Shown: positions 1-9,618 of the stretch, piece after piece
Layout of the letters: each line of letters starts with the position of its first letter
Numbering within the stretch: position 1 is the stretch's first letter
Source of the DNA: Stutzerimonas nosocomialis
Lineage (GTDB): Bacteria > Pseudomonadota > Gammaproteobacteria > Pseudomonadales > Pseudomonadaceae
Length of the DNA: 64,000 nucleotides
Reading direction: 5' to 3'
Assembly: GCF_005876855.1 (NCBI RefSeq)
Contig: NZ_QLAE01000012.1
Coordinates: forward strand, 1-64,000
The notes under the pieces: model-generated
The model's database searches: none
Seen by the model: only the letters and a program-made list of their open reading frames with translations
What the model was told of the DNA's origin: nothing
Program-made: the position numbers and the translations under genes

Positions 1-371
1 AGGCGGCTGGTGTCTTCGAAACGGTGGGTGAAGTAGTCCGGCAGGGTCAGCGCGTTCTGGTTGCGTTCGGTGTGCACCCGCAGGCGCCCGGCGACGAACA
101 GCCAGTTCAGCCAGGCACCGGCGATCAGGCCGATGGCGATCCAGCTCTCCGACAGGCCGGCGACGAAGATGGCGCCGGGCAGGCCCATCAGCAGCCAGCC
201 GCTCATGTCGGACGCGCCGGCCGACAGCGCGGTGACGAAACTGCCCAGGCTGCGGCCGCCCAGGATGTAGTCGTCGAAATTCTTGGTCGCCCGGTACGCG
301 ATGAAGCCGATCAGGATCATCGCGCCTATGTAGACCAGAAAGGTGATGAGTGTGGGTGTACTGATGCTCAT
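1..371 (-). CDS. putP: Sodium/proline symporter PutP, N-terminal part (runs off the window)
   Basis: Inner-membrane Na+/proline symporter of the SSS family that imports proline for PutA. The visible part is the first 123 or so residues, starting MSISTPTLITFLVYIGAMIL. It shows a first hydrophobic helix, then the motif DDYILGGRSLGSFVTALSAG and the segment ASDMSGWLLMGLPGA, both typical of SSS transporters. The gene is cut by the left edge of the window. It lies downstream of putA on the same strand with a 254-bp gap, so the two form the usual proline-use pair. Start ATG at 371 is preceded by a GAGGGAAC-like ribosome site. Confidence 0.95.
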   Translation of the reverse strand, partial: MSISTPTLITFLVYIGAMILIGFIAYRATKNFDDYILGGRSLGSFVTALSAGASDMSGWLLMGLPGAIFVAGLSESWIAIGLIAGAWLNWLFVAGRLRVHTERNQNALTLPDYFTHRFEDTSR

Positions 372-625
372 TGTGTTCCCTCGTTAGTTGTTGTCGATGG
401 ATGCGAGGGGAAGCCCCGAACCCACCTGGCAGAGGGCGATGGCCATGACGCCATCACCGGGCGACGAGCCAGAGCCGGCTCGTCAGTGGCGCAAGAGCGA
501 TACGCCAACTGTTCGTGTTGTTCTACGTCGCCGGCAGGCAAGGCGGCTGCCGGCTGGTTGCACGCGTGACGGTAATCAAGCGTTCGCGGGGCGGACGGCC
601 GAAACCGCCCACGCCCCGCCAGACC

Positions 626-3600
626 TCAATCGTCGACCAGCGACAGCAGCGAGGCGTTGCCGCCCACCGCCGTGGTGTTGGTCGAGGTGGTGCGTTCGTT
701 GGTGAAGCGCAGCAGGTAGCTCGGGCCGCCCGCCTTCGGGCCGGTTCCGGACAACCCGTTACCCCCGAACGGCTGCACGCCGACCACCGCACCGACCTGG
801 TTGCGGTTGATGTAGAGATTGCCGATCCGGGCCAGCGACTCGATGCGCGCGGCGGTTTCCTCGTTGCGGCTGTGCACCCCGAGGGTCAGCCCGTAACCGG
901 TGCCGTTGATCGCGGCGACGACCTTTTCCAGGTCGGCGGCGTCGTAGCGCACCACGTGCAGGACCGGCCCGAAATGCTCCCTGGCCAGCTCGTGAATGCC
1001 GCCGATCTCGAACGCCACCGGGGCGACGAAATGGCCGTTCAGCCCCTCCGGCAGGCGGGCCTCGGCGATCAGCCGGCCCTCGCCCTTGAGCCTGTCGATG
1101 TGCGCCAGCAGGCTTTCTCGGGCTTCGGCGTCGATCACCGGCCCCAGGTCGTTCTCGCGCAGGTGGGTCGGGCCGACCTTGAGTTCGGCCATCGCGCCCT
1201 TGAGCAACTCGATCACGCGGTCGGCGATGTCGCGCTGCACGTAGAGCACGCGCAGGGCCGAGCAGCGCTGGCCGGCGCTGGTGAAGGCCGAGCCGATGGC
1301 ATCCTTGACCACCTGTTCGGGCAGCGCGGTGGAGTCGACGATCATCGCGTTCTGGCCGCCGGTCTCGGCGATCAGGGTGGCGATCGCCCCCTCCTTCTCG
1401 GCCAGCTGGCGATTGATGACGCGCGCGGTGTCGGTGGAACCGGTGAAGCACACGCCGACCACGCGCGGGTCGCGGCAGAACACGCTGCCCAGGGTCGCGC
1501 CGTCGCCGGGCAGGAAGGCGATGGCATCCGTCGGCAGGCCGGCCTCGAACATCAGCTCCAGCGCGCGGGCGGCGATCAGGCTGGTCTGCTCCGCCGGCTT
1601 GGCCAGCACGGTGTTGCCGGCCACCAGGGCCGCGGTGATCTGACCGAGGTAGATCGCCAGCGGGAAGTTCCAGGGGCTGACGCAGACGAACACGCCCCGG
1701 CCTTCGTGGAACAGCTCGTTGCGCTCGCCGGTCGGTCCCTTGAGCTCCTCGCGGCCCAGCTTCTGGCGCGCCTGCAGGGCGTAGTAGCGGCAGAAATCCA
1801 CCGCTTCGCGAACCTCGTCGATACCGTCCTGCAGGGTCTTGCCGGCTTCGCGGGTGCACAGCGCCATGAGCTCGGCGCGGTTGGCTTCGAGCAGATCGCC
1901 GAGCCGTTCGAGAATCGCGGCACGCTCCTCGACCGGCGTCGCGTTCCAGCGCGGCCAGGCGGCGGACAAGCCATCGAGCGCCTGACGGGCGTGCTCGGCG
2001 GTGGCGAACTGCGCGGTGCCGACCACATCGGCGAGGTCATAGGGGCAACGGACTTCGCTCGGGGTACCGCCCAGCGCCTTGCCGCCGATGACCGGCGCGG
2101 CCTGCCACTGGCGCGAAAGGAAGGGTTGGTAGGCGTGGGTCAGTTCATTCCATTGAGTCTGGATATTCATGTTGAGGCCTTGCGAGTTTTTCCGATCGCC
2201 GTACAGCGCTGGCGGAAGCGGGATGCGTGGGTTGCCGAAGGTCTTGAACTGGCGCAGCTGGGTCACCGGATGGTCGATGAGCGACTCCACCGGTACGCGC
2301 GGATCGACCAGCTGGTGGACGAACGAGGAGTTCGCGCCGTTCTCCAGCAGGCGACGCACCAGGTACGGCAGCAGATCCTTGTGCGCCCCGACCGGGGCGT
2401 AGATGCGCACGTTCTTGCGGTATTTCTCGATCACCGTGTCGTACAGGGCATCGCCCATGCCGTGCAGGCGCTGGAATTCGAACTCGCGCGCGTGCCCGGA
2501 CGTGGCCTGTGCCTCTTGCGCCATCGCCAGGATGCAACTGACGGTGTGGGCGTTGTGGCTGGCGAACTGCGGGTAGATCACGCCGCGCGTCTGCTCGGAC
2601 AGCAGATAGCGCGCGCAGGCGAGGTACGCCGTATCCGTGCCCTCTTTACGGGTATAGACGGGGTAGCCGGAGAGCCCCTGGACCTGGCACTGCTTGATCT
2701 CGCTGTCCCAGTACGCGCCCTTGACCAGGCGCAGCGGGATGCGCGCACCGAGCTCCTTGCCCAGCAGGGTCAGCCAGACCAGCACCGGCAGGCAGCGCTT
2801 GGAATAGGCCTGCACCACCAGACCGAACTCGCCCCAACCGGCGATCGCCGGGTCGCGCATGAGCTTCTCGAACAGCTCCAGCGACAACTCCAGGCGGTCC
2901 GCCTCTTCGGCATCGATGGTGATGCCGACGTCGAGCCGGCGCGCCAGGACCGCCAGCTCACGCACGCTTTCGAACAGCTCGCCGAGCACGCGTTCGCGCT
3001 GGGCAACCTCGTAGCGCGGGTGCAGCGCCGACAGTTTGATCGACACCGACGGTCGCGGCCCCGGTCCGACCTGGGGCTCGGCGCCGACGGTCTCGACCGC
3101 ACGGCGGTAGTCGGCCATGTATTTCTCGGCGTCTTCGACCGTCAGGGCCGCTTCGCCGAGCATGTCGAAGGAATAGGTGTAGCCCTTCTCGCGCTCGGGA
3201 CGGCCGTTCTTCAGCGCCTCGGAAATGCTGCGCCCGAGGACGAACTGCTTGCCCATCAGCTTCATCGCCTGGTTCATCGCGGCACGGATCACCGGCTCGC
3301 CAGAGCGCCTGATCAGCCGGCCGAGCACGTTCTTCGGGCGGCCGTCGGCGCTGTCCGGATCGACCACCTTGCCGGTCATCACCAGGCCCCAGGCGGCGAA
3401 ATTCACCAGCACGTTGTCGCTCTGGCCCAGGTGGCGCTCCCACTCGGCGGCGTTGAGCTTGTCGCGGATCAGCGCATCGGCGGTGGCCGAGTCCGGCACG
3501 CGCAGCAGCGCTTCGGCCAGGCACATCAGCATCAGGCCTTCCTGGGTGTCGAGGCTGTACTGGCGCAACAGGGCATCGAGGGTGTCGACCGCATTGTCAC

Positions 3601-3799
3601 GGCCGCGCACGGCCTCGATCAGGCTGCGGGCCTCGCGCCGGATCGCTTCGATGCCCGCCTCGCCAGGATCGGCGAGTTGCAACAATTGCTCGAGATACTG
3701 GGCTTCGTCGACGCAATAGGTAGCGCTGACCTGGGGAAAGAACTCGGCGGCTTTCAGGTTGGCGAAGTCGCCCTGCAAGACGTGACCGGCTTTGAACAT
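626..3799 (-). CDS. putA: Bifunctional proline dehydrogenase / L-glutamate-gamma-semialdehyde dehydrogenase
   Basis: 1057 residues. Oxidises proline to pyrroline-5-carboxylate with FAD, then to glutamate with NAD+. The N-terminal half is the proline dehydrogenase barrel (SYDM-type segments around residues 215-450, including RLVKGAYWDSEIK). The C-terminal half is the aldehyde dehydrogenase, with AETGGQNAM and the catalytic cysteine in SAGQRCSALR. The length fits the short PutA of P. aeruginosa, which lacks the N-terminal ribbon-helix-helix repressor domain. Control is therefore expected from the neighbouring AraC-type gene rather than by autorepression. Start ATG at 3799 has a GAGGAG ribosome site 8 bases upstream. 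A very long open frame on the other strand is a high-G+C shadow. Confidence 0.97.
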   Translation of the reverse strand: MFKAGHVLQGDFANLKAAEFFPQVSATYCVDEAQYLEQLLQLADPGEAGIEAIRREARSLIEAVRGRDNAVDTLDALLRQYSLDTQEGLMLMCLAEALLRVPDSATADALIRDKLNAAEWERHLGQSDNVLVNFAAWGLVMTGKVVDPDSADGRPKNVLGRLIRRSGEPVIRAAMNQAMKLMGKQFVLGRSISEALKNGRPEREKGYTYSFDMLGEAALTVEDAEKYMADYRRAVETVGAEPQVGPGPRPSVSIKLSALHPRYEVAQRERVLGELFESVRELAVLARRLDVGITIDAEEADRLELSLELFEKLMRDPAIAGWGEFGLVVQAYSKRCLPVLVWLTLLGKELGARIPLRLVKGAYWDSEIKQCQVQGLSGYPVYTRKEGTDTAYLACARYLLSEQTRGVIYPQFASHNAHTVSCILAMAQEAQATSGHAREFEFQRLHGMGDALYDTVIEKYRKNVRIYAPVGAHKDLLPYLVRRLLENGANSSFVHQLVDPRVPVESLIDHPVTQLRQFKTFGNPRIPLPPALYGDRKNSQGLNMNIQTQWNELTHAYQPFLSRQWQAAPVIGGKALGGTPSEVRCPYDLADVVGTAQFATAEHARQALDGLSAAWPRWNATPVEERAAILERLGDLLEANRAELMALCTREAGKTLQDGIDEVREAVDFCRYYALQARQKLGREELKGPTGERNELFHEGRGVFVCVSPWNFPLAIYLGQITAALVAGNTVLAKPAEQTSLIAARALELMFEAGLPTDAIAFLPGDGATLGSVFCRDPRVVGVCFTGSTDTARVINRQLAEKEGAIATLIAETGGQNAMIVDSTALPEQVVKDAIGSAFTSAGQRCSALRVLYVQRDIADRVIELLKGAMAELKVGPTHLRENDLGPVIDAEARESLLAHIDRLKGEGRLIAEARLPEGLNGHFVAPVAFEIGGIHELAREHFGPVLHVVRYDAADLEKVVAAINGTGYGLTLGVHSRNEETAARIESLARIGNLYINRNQVGAVVGVQPFGGNGLSGTGPKAGGPSYLLRFTNERTTSTNTTAVGGNASLLSLVDD

Positions 3800-3937
3800 C
3801 TCGCCGCTCCTCTGAGAGGTGAAGATAGGTATGGTTCTAGCTCACGACCGCACCACTCACCATGTGGGCGAGCTGCTTTCGCAAGGGGATGGCGGAATGT
3901 AGAGGCAGCCATCGAGCCGGTTCTTGCGCAAAGCTAT

Positions 3938-3958
3938 GGAGTTTTTGCGAAAAACTCC
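3938..3958. repeat. Perfect 9-bp inverted repeat between pruR and putA
   Basis: GGAGTTTTT, a 3-base GCG loop, then AAAAACTCC. It sits in the 251-bp gap downstream of the AraC-type regulator and upstream of putA. The stem could end pruR transcription or be part of the putA control region. The sequence alone does not decide which. Confidence 0.6.
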
Positions 3959-4050
3959 GCCCACTGCGGTTATCCGGCGGAGCCGGGCGCCGCGCACCAA
4001 GAAGGTGCAAGGCGGCGCGAGCGTAGGAGTTGCCCGGACGGGCGAAGCGG

Positions 4051-4806
4051 TCAGGCCGGCTCGTGGCGCATCCGCTTCGGCGTCAGCCCCAGGTAGCGAC
4101 GCATCGCGGTGGTCAGGGCGCTCTGGCTGGAAAACCCGCACTCCTCGGCGATCCGCACCAGCGGCAGCGGGCTTTCGCGCAGCATCCGCGCGGCGCGATC
4201 CAGGCGCGTCTTGAGCAGGTACTGGTGAGGCGTCAGCCCGACGCAATCCTTGAACTGCATGTGGAAGTGGCTCGGGCTCAGGCAGGCGACCTGCGCCAGC
4301 TCCGCCACGCTGATGCGCCTGGCGAGGTTTTCGTGGATGTGCGCATCGAGTCGCTCGATGTCCAGCGGCCCGGCCGGAACCCGCTGCCGCTCGCCGAACA
4401 GACGCAGGTGCAACGCCCGCAGCAGCACGCCCCCCAGGGCCCGCCCCAGCAGCGGGTCGCTGCCGTAGCGCGCGAGTTCGGCGCCGGCGTAGCTCAGCAG
4501 GTTCTGGAAATCGGCATCGAGCGCCGGATAGCGCGGCGTATCGAACAGCTGCGCGAGCAGGTCGCGATCGTCCTCGGGAAGGTTCTGCTCGTCGAGGTCG
4601 AGAATCAGCATGCGGTTGTCGCCGACCCCGGCGAACTCGTGCTCGGCATCGCCCGGCACCAGGCAGGCCCGCATGCGACAGACCTCGCCTCCCGCACCGT
4701 TGACCTCGAATTCCGCACGCCCAGCCAGCGACAGCACCAGCTGGTGATAGTCGTGGGCGTGTTCGTGGGCCTGGGAGTCCAGGCAGAGCAGGCGGGCTTG
4801 GAGCAT
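4051..4806 (-). CDS. pruR: AraC-family transcriptional regulator, PruR-like activator of proline catabolism
   Basis: 251 residues. The N-terminal cupin-like sensing domain (HEHAHDYHQLVLSLAG) is followed from about residue 155 by the two helix-turn-helix units of AraC proteins. These include RISVAELAQVACLSPSHFHM, the second helix-turn-helix around IAEECGFSSQSALTTAMRRY, and the closing LGLTPKRMR. In P. aeruginosa a gene in the same position, between putA and the asrA Lon-type protease, encodes PruR, which activates putA and putP in response to proline. The identity here is inferred from that synteny and the domain layout. I chose ATG 4806 because CGAGG lies 8 bases before it; a longer frame to 4902 has no good ribosome site. 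Confidence 0.85.
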   Translation of the reverse strand: MLQARLLCLDSQAHEHAHDYHQLVLSLAGRAEFEVNGAGGEVCRMRACLVPGDAEHEFAGVGDNRMLILDLDEQNLPEDDRDLLAQLFDTPRYPALDADFQNLLSYAGAELARYGSDPLLGRALGGVLLRALHLRLFGERQRVPAGPLDIERLDAHIHENLARRISVAELAQVACLSPSHFHMQFKDCVGLTPHQYLLKTRLDRAARMLRESPLPLVRIAEECGFSSQSALTTAMRRYLGLTPKRMRHEPA

Positions 4807-4933
4807 GGCGGTACCTCGGGATTCGGCCGACTTTACCCGAGCCCCGGGCCGCTTGCACAGCCAGGGGACGCGCGGGATTGAAATCACCGGCAGCGCTCCC
4901 ATCTATGAAGCATCCAATGCCAACAGGTGCCCC

Positions 4934-7324
4934 ATGAGCGATCAGGACAACACGCCGGAAATCGTCGAAGAGATCACCCTGTCGGGCGGCAGCCTGGCGC
5001 TGCCTGGCCAGACGCTGCCCGAGCGCGTCTACATCATTCCGATTCACAACCGCCCGTTCTTCCCGGCGCAGGTGTTGCCGATCATCGTCAACGAAGACCC
5101 CTGGGCCGAGACACTGGAGCTGGTCGCCAAGACGCCTCACCAGCGCCTGGCGCTGTTCTTCATGGACGGCCAGACGGAAGATGCCGCCAGCTTCGACCCC
5201 GACAGTCTGCCCCAGCACGGCACCCTGGTCCGGGTCCATCACGCCACGCGCGAAGGCGGCAAGCTGCAATTCGTCGCCCAGGGCCTGACACGGGTACGCG
5301 TACGCGGCTGGCTGCGTCGCAAGCCGCCCTACCTCGCCGAGGTCGACTACCCGCAGAGCGAGGATGACCCGCGCGACGAGGTCAAGGCCTACGGCATGGC
5401 GCTGATCAACGCCATCAAGGAGCTGCTGCCGCTCAACCCGCTCTACAGCGAAGAACTGAAGAACTACCTCAACCGCTTCAGCCCCAACGACCCGTCGCCG
5501 CTGGCCGATTTCGCCGCGGCGCTGACCACCGCGCCGGGCCTGGAACTGCAGGAAGTGCTCGACTGCGTGCCGATGCTCAAGCGCATGGAAAAGGTCCTGC
5601 CGCTGCTGCGCAAGGAAGTCGAGGTCGCCAAGCTGCAGAAGGAACTCACCGGGGAGGTGAACCGCAAGATCGGCGAGCGCCAGCGCGAGTTCTTCCTCAA
5701 GGAACAGCTCAAGATCATCCAGCGCGAGCTGGGCATCACCAAGGACGACAAGAGCGCCGACGCCGACGAGTTCCGCGCCCGGCTGGCCGGCAAGACCCTG
5801 CCCGCTCCGGTACGCAAGCGCATCGACGAGGAGCTCGGCAAGCTGTCGATCCTGGAAACCGGTTCGCCCGAATACGCCGTCACCCGCAACTACCTCGACT
5901 GGGCCACCGCCCTGCCCTGGGGCGTCTATGGCGAGGACAAGCTCGACCTCAAGCGCGCCCGCAAGGTACTGGACCAGCATCACGCCGGGCTCGACGACAT
6001 CAAGAGCCGCATCCTGGAGTTTCTCGCGGTGGGCGCCTTCAAGGGCGAGATCGCAGGCTCCATCGTCCTGCTGGTCGGCCCGCCCGGCGTCGGCAAGACC
6101 AGCATCGGCAAGTCCATCGCCGAATCGCTCGGCCGCCCGTTCTACCGCTTCAGCGTGGGCGGCATGCGCGACGAGGCCGAGATCAAGGGCCACCGGCGCA
6201 CCTATATCGGCGCGATGCCCGGCAAGCTGGTGCAGGCACTCAAGGATGTCGAGGTGATGAACCCGGTGATCATGCTCGACGAGATCGACAAGCTCGGCGC
6301 CAGCTACCAGGGCGACCCGGCATCGGCCCTGCTCGAGACCCTCGATCCGGAACAGAACGTCGAGTTTCTCGACCACTACCTGGACCTGCGCCTGGACCTG
6401 TCCAAGGTGCTGTTCGTCTGCACCGCCAACACGCTGGACTCGATCCCCGGCCCGCTGCTCGACCGCATGGAGGTGATCCGCCTGTCCGGCTACATCGCCG
6501 AGGAAAAACTCGCCATCGCCAAGCGCCACCTGTGGCCGAAGCTGCTGGAGAAGACCGGCGTGCCGAAGCAGCGGCTCTCGCTCAGCGACAGCGCCCTGAA
6601 GGCGGTGATAGACGGCTATGCACGGGAAGCGGGCGTGCGTCAGCTCGAGAAACAGCTGGGCAAGCTGGTACGCAAAAGCGTGGTGCAGCTGCTGGAGGAC
6701 CCGGAGCGCAGCATCAGGATCGGCCCGAACGACCTGGACGACTACCTCGGCAAACCGGTGTTCCGCAGCGAACAGGTGCTCTCGGGCGTCGGCGTCATCA
6801 CCGGGCTGGCCTGGACCAGCATGGGCGGCGCGACGCTGCCGATCGAGGCGACCCGCATCCATACCCTCAACCGCGGCTTCAAGCTGACCGGCAAGCTCGG
6901 CGACGTGATGAAGGAGTCGGCAGAGATCGCCTACAGCTACGTCAGCTCGCACCTGAAGGAATTCAAGGGCGATCCGCAGTTCTTCGACGAGGCCTTCGTG
7001 CACCTGCACGTGCCCGAAGGCGCGACGCCCAAGGATGGCCCGAGCGCAGGCATCACCATGGCCAGCGCCCTGCTCTCCCTGGCGCGCGGCCAGGCGCCGA
7101 AGAAAGGCGTGGCCATGACCGGCGAGCTGACGCTGACCGGACAGGTCCTGCCGATCGGTGGCGTACGCGAGAAGGTCATTGCGGCGCGTCGGCAGAAAAT
7201 CTTCGAACTGATCCTGCCCGAGCCCAACCGGGGCGACTTCGAAGAGCTGCCCGACTACCTCAAGGAAGGCCTCAAGGTGCATTTCGCCCGGCGTTTCGCC
7301 GACGTCGCCAAGGTGCTGTTCTAA
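4934..7324 (+). CDS. lon: ATP-dependent Lon-type protease (AsrA-like second Lon)
   Basis: 796 residues, normal for Lon. It has an N-terminal substrate-recognition LAN domain (PIHNRPFFPAQVLPIIV), an AAA+ module with Walker A GPPGVGKTS and Walker B VIMLDEIDKL, and a C-terminal protease domain. The catalytic serine is in KDGPSAGITMAS and the lysine in REKVIAARR. In P. aeruginosa the Lon paralogue in this neighbourhood is AsrA, a stress-induced cytoplasmic protease distinct from the housekeeping Lon; the same role is inferred here. It is transcribed divergently from pruR. ATG 4934 starts MSDQDNTPEIVEE; frames extending upstream have no support. Confidence 0.93.
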   Translation: MSDQDNTPEIVEEITLSGGSLALPGQTLPERVYIIPIHNRPFFPAQVLPIIVNEDPWAETLELVAKTPHQRLALFFMDGQTEDAASFDPDSLPQHGTLVRVHHATREGGKLQFVAQGLTRVRVRGWLRRKPPYLAEVDYPQSEDDPRDEVKAYGMALINAIKELLPLNPLYSEELKNYLNRFSPNDPSPLADFAAALTTAPGLELQEVLDCVPMLKRMEKVLPLLRKEVEVAKLQKELTGEVNRKIGERQREFFLKEQLKIIQRELGITKDDKSADADEFRARLAGKTLPAPVRKRIDEELGKLSILETGSPEYAVTRNYLDWATALPWGVYGEDKLDLKRARKVLDQHHAGLDDIKSRILEFLAVGAFKGEIAGSIVLLVGPPGVGKTSIGKSIAESLGRPFYRFSVGGMRDEAEIKGHRRTYIGAMPGKLVQALKDVEVMNPVIMLDEIDKLGASYQGDPASALLETLDPEQNVEFLDHYLDLRLDLSKVLFVCTANTLDSIPGPLLDRMEVIRLSGYIAEEKLAIAKRHLWPKLLEKTGVPKQRLSLSDSALKAVIDGYAREAGVRQLEKQLGKLVRKSVVQLLEDPERSIRIGPNDLDDYLGKPVFRSEQVLSGVGVITGLAWTSMGGATLPIEATRIHTLNRGFKLTGKLGDVMKESAEIAYSYVSSHLKEFKGDPQFFDEAFVHLHVPEGATPKDGPSAGITMASALLSLARGQAPKKGVAMTGELTLTGQVLPIGGVREKVIAARRQKIFELILPEPNRGDFEELPDYLKEGLKVHFARRFADVAKVLF

Positions 7325-7347
7325 CCGCGCCTGCCCGGCGCGCCGCA

Positions 7348-7379
7348 GCCCGCGCCTGGGCCTTTGTGCCCGGGCGGGC
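7348..7379 (+). terminator. GC-rich stem-loop after lon
   Basis: The two arms GCCCGCGCCTGGGC and GCCCGGGCGGGC can pair imperfectly around CTTTGT. It sits just after the lon stop and before icp. There is no T-run, so its role as an intrinsic terminator is uncertain. Confidence 0.4.
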
Positions 7380-7415
7380 TATCCTTGCGGTTCGTTTCAC
7401 GGATCGGTCACGCCC

Positions 7416-7808
7416 ATGCCTTCGGTACCCCGCCTCATCCTGCCCGCCTCGCTGACCTTGCTCGCCGCCTGCTCGAGCACGCCGCCCAGCAGTGTTTCGC
7501 TCAAGGACGACCGCAGCTGCCCGCTGAATCTGCACGCCGGTCAGACGCTGATCGTCAGCCTGCCCAGCAACCCCACCAGCGGTTACCGCTGGAACCTGCA
7601 GGATGCCGCGCCCGGGCAGCTCAAGAGCCTCGGCCCCGAGGTGTTCAGCTCACCGGACAAGGACGTGATCGGCGGAGAAGGGCTTTCGACCTGGCGCTTC
7701 CAGGTCCAGGGCGGCGGCAGCGGACGGCTGTACCTGGCCTACCAGCAACCCTGGGACGCCGCCGCCGAACCGGCCGGACTGTTCGATTGCCGGATCGAGG
7801 TGCGCTGA
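7416..7808 (+). CDS. icp: Chagasin-family cysteine peptidase inhibitor, predicted lipoprotein
   Basis: 130 residues. The N-terminal signal ends in a lipobox (LTLLAACSS), predicting a lipid-anchored cysteine at residue 19 or so. The mature part carries the inhibitor loops of the chagasin/ICP family: NPTSGYRW (NPTTGY/F loop), a glycine-rich GGGSGRLYLAY segment and QPW (RPW loop). These loops block papain-like cysteine peptidases. In P. aeruginosa the icp gene follows asrA in the same order. The target peptidase is not evident in this window. Confidence 0.88.
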   Translation: MPSVPRLILPASLTLLAACSSTPPSSVSLKDDRSCPLNLHAGQTLIVSLPSNPTSGYRWNLQDAAPGQLKSLGPEVFSSPDKDVIGGEGLSTWRFQVQGGGSGRLYLAYQQPWDAAAEPAGLFDCRIEVR

Positions 7809-7877
7809 CGCGCAGTACGCGCCGCGCCCTGCGTTTCCGCTACAATGCCGGCCCTTTTCGCCGCATCGCCAAACGCC

Positions 7878-8621
7878 GTGAGCCACGATCCCGACCACCT
7901 GTTCGCCAAGCCCCTGCCCCACGTACCGGACTTCGTGTTCAACGAGGACGTGGTGCGCGTATTCCCGGACATGATCAAGCGCTCGGTGCCCGGCTACCCG
8001 ACCATCGTCGAGAACATCGGCGTGCTCGCCGCGCAATTCGCCCAGCCCGACAGCTGCCTGTACGACCTCGGCTGCTCGCTGGGTGCGGTCACCCAGGCGC
8101 TGCGACGCCATGTGAAGGCTGACAACTGCAGGGTCATCGCGGTGGACAACTCGGCGGCGATGACCACCCGCTGCAACGAATACCTGCACGCGCAGGACTC
8201 AATGTTCCAGGAGCTGCTGCCGGTCAGCGTGATCGAGGCGGATATCCTGACCCTTGCGTTCGAGCCCGCCTCGCTGGTCGCCCTCAACTTCACCCTGCAG
8301 TTCATCCCGCCCGAGCAGCGCCCGGCGCTGCTGGCGCGCATTCGCCAGGCGCTGCTGCCAGGCGGCGCGCTGATCCTCTCGGAGAAGCTGCGCTTCGAGG
8401 ATGAACAGGAGCACGCCCTGCTCACCGACCTGCACATCGCCTTCAAGCGTGCCAATGGCTACAGCGAGCTGGAAATCGCCCAGAAGCGCAGCGCCATCGA
8501 GAACGTGATGAAGCCCGACAGCCTGGAGACCCATCGTCAGCGCCTGCTCGAGGCCGGCTTCTCCAAGGTGGTGCCCTGGTTCCAGTGCCTGAATTTCGCC
8601 TCGCTGATTGCCCTGCCATGA
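7878..8621 (+). CDS. cmoA: Carboxy-S-adenosyl-L-methionine synthase
   Basis: 247 residues from the GTG at 7878, which matches the usual CmoA length. An ATG at 7845 in the same frame would add 11 residues, but it overlaps a TACAAT -10-like sequence. CmoA converts S-adenosylmethionine and prephenate to carboxy-SAM, the cofactor for 5-oxyacetyl-uridine in tRNA position 34. The SAM-binding motif is [14 protein letters not shown], and the N-terminal [20 protein letters not shown] is typical. The stop overlaps the cmoB start in ATGA, so the two are translationally coupled. Confidence 0.95.
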   Translation: MSHDPDHLFAKPLPHVPDFVFNEDVVRVFPDMIKRSVPGYPTIVENIGVLAAQFAQPDSCLYDLGCSLGAVTQALRRHVKADNCRVIAVDNSAAMTTRCNEYLHAQDSMFQELLPVSVIEADILTLAFEPASLVALNFTLQFIPPEQRPALLARIRQALLPGGALILSEKLRFEDEQEHALLTDLHIAFKRANGYSELEIAQKRSAIENVMKPDSLETHRQRLLEAGFSKVVPWFQCLNFASLIALP

Positions 8622-9580
8622 ATCTCGACCTCTCCCCCCTGGCCTGGCGTCTGGCCGGCACTCCCCTGGCCGCCTGGGCCAACGGTCTGCAGCAGCAGCT
8701 CGACGCCAAGCTCGAGATCGGCCACGGCGACCTGCCACGCTGGCAACGCGCCGTCGATGCCCTGCCCGACCTGACGCCGAGCGACGTCCGCCTGGATCAG
8801 GGCGTACGCCTCTGCGCCGCCGGCCAGGAACAGGTCCATGGACAGACGCTCGAAGCACTGCGCGGGCTGATCCCCTGGCGCAAGGGCCCGTTCGAGATCT
8901 TCGGCGTGCCGGTGGACACCGAATGGCGTTCGGACTGGAAATGGTCCCGCGTCGCCCCGCATCTGGATCTGGTCGGCAAGCGCATCCTCGACGTCGGCTG
9001 CGGCAACGGCTACTACATGTGGCGCATGCTCGGCGCCGGCGCCCACAGCGTGGTCGGCATCGACCCCAACTGGCTGTTCTTCTGCCAGTTCCAGGCGATC
9101 AAGCGCTACCTGCCTGAGCACCCCGCCTGGCACCTGCCGCTGGGCATCGAGGAGCTGCCGGCCCGGCTCGAAGGCTTCGACACGGTGTTTTCCATGGGCG
9201 TGCTCTATCACCGCCGCTCGCCCATCGACCATTTGCTCGACCTGCGCGACTGCCTGCTCAAGGGCGGCGAACTGGTGTTGGAAACCCTGGTGGTCGAGGG
9301 CGACGAGCACACCGCGCTGGTGTCGGAAGACCGCTACGCGCAGATGCGCAACGTCTGGTTCCTGCCCTCCGTGCCGGCGTTGCAGCTGTGGCTGCGGCGC
9401 GCCGGCTTCGTCGACGTTCGCTGCGTCGACGTCAGCCGCACCAGCACCGAGGAGCAGCGCAGCACCGAATGGATGCGCTACCAGTCGCTGCCCGACTTCC
9501 TCGACCCACAGGACCCGGGCAAGACCATCGAAGGGCTGCCGGCGCCGATGCGCGCGGTGATCGTCGCCCGCAAGCCCTGA
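8618..9580 (+). CDS. cmoB: tRNA U34 carboxymethyltransferase
   Basis: 320 residues. Transfers the carboxymethyl group of carboxy-SAM to 5-hydroxyuridine at the tRNA wobble position. The SAM-type fold shows [15 protein letters not shown], then [16 protein letters not shown] and [15 protein letters not shown], all characteristic of CmoB. It overlaps cmoA by four bases (ATGA), forming a two-gene operon for one modification. It converges with pdxJ, leaving a 38-bp gap. Confidence 0.96.
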   Translation: MNLDLSPLAWRLAGTPLAAWANGLQQQLDAKLEIGHGDLPRWQRAVDALPDLTPSDVRLDQGVRLCAAGQEQVHGQTLEALRGLIPWRKGPFEIFGVPVDTEWRSDWKWSRVAPHLDLVGKRILDVGCGNGYYMWRMLGAGAHSVVGIDPNWLFFCQFQAIKRYLPEHPAWHLPLGIEELPARLEGFDTVFSMGVLYHRRSPIDHLLDLRDCLLKGGELVLETLVVEGDEHTALVSEDRYAQMRNVWFLPSVPALQLWLRRAGFVDVRCVDVSRTSTEEQRSTEWMRYQSLPDFLDPQDPGKTIEGLPAPMRAVIVARKP

Positions 9581-9618
9581 ATCACACGTTGACTAGCGTC
9601 CCATGATAGGTGGACGAC

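Noticed and set aside
515-4096. Plus-strand open frame of 1193 codons antisense to putA
   Set aside because: High-G+C shadow. The minus-strand frame encodes a full PutA with all motifs; the plus frame has no recognisable domain or ribosome site.
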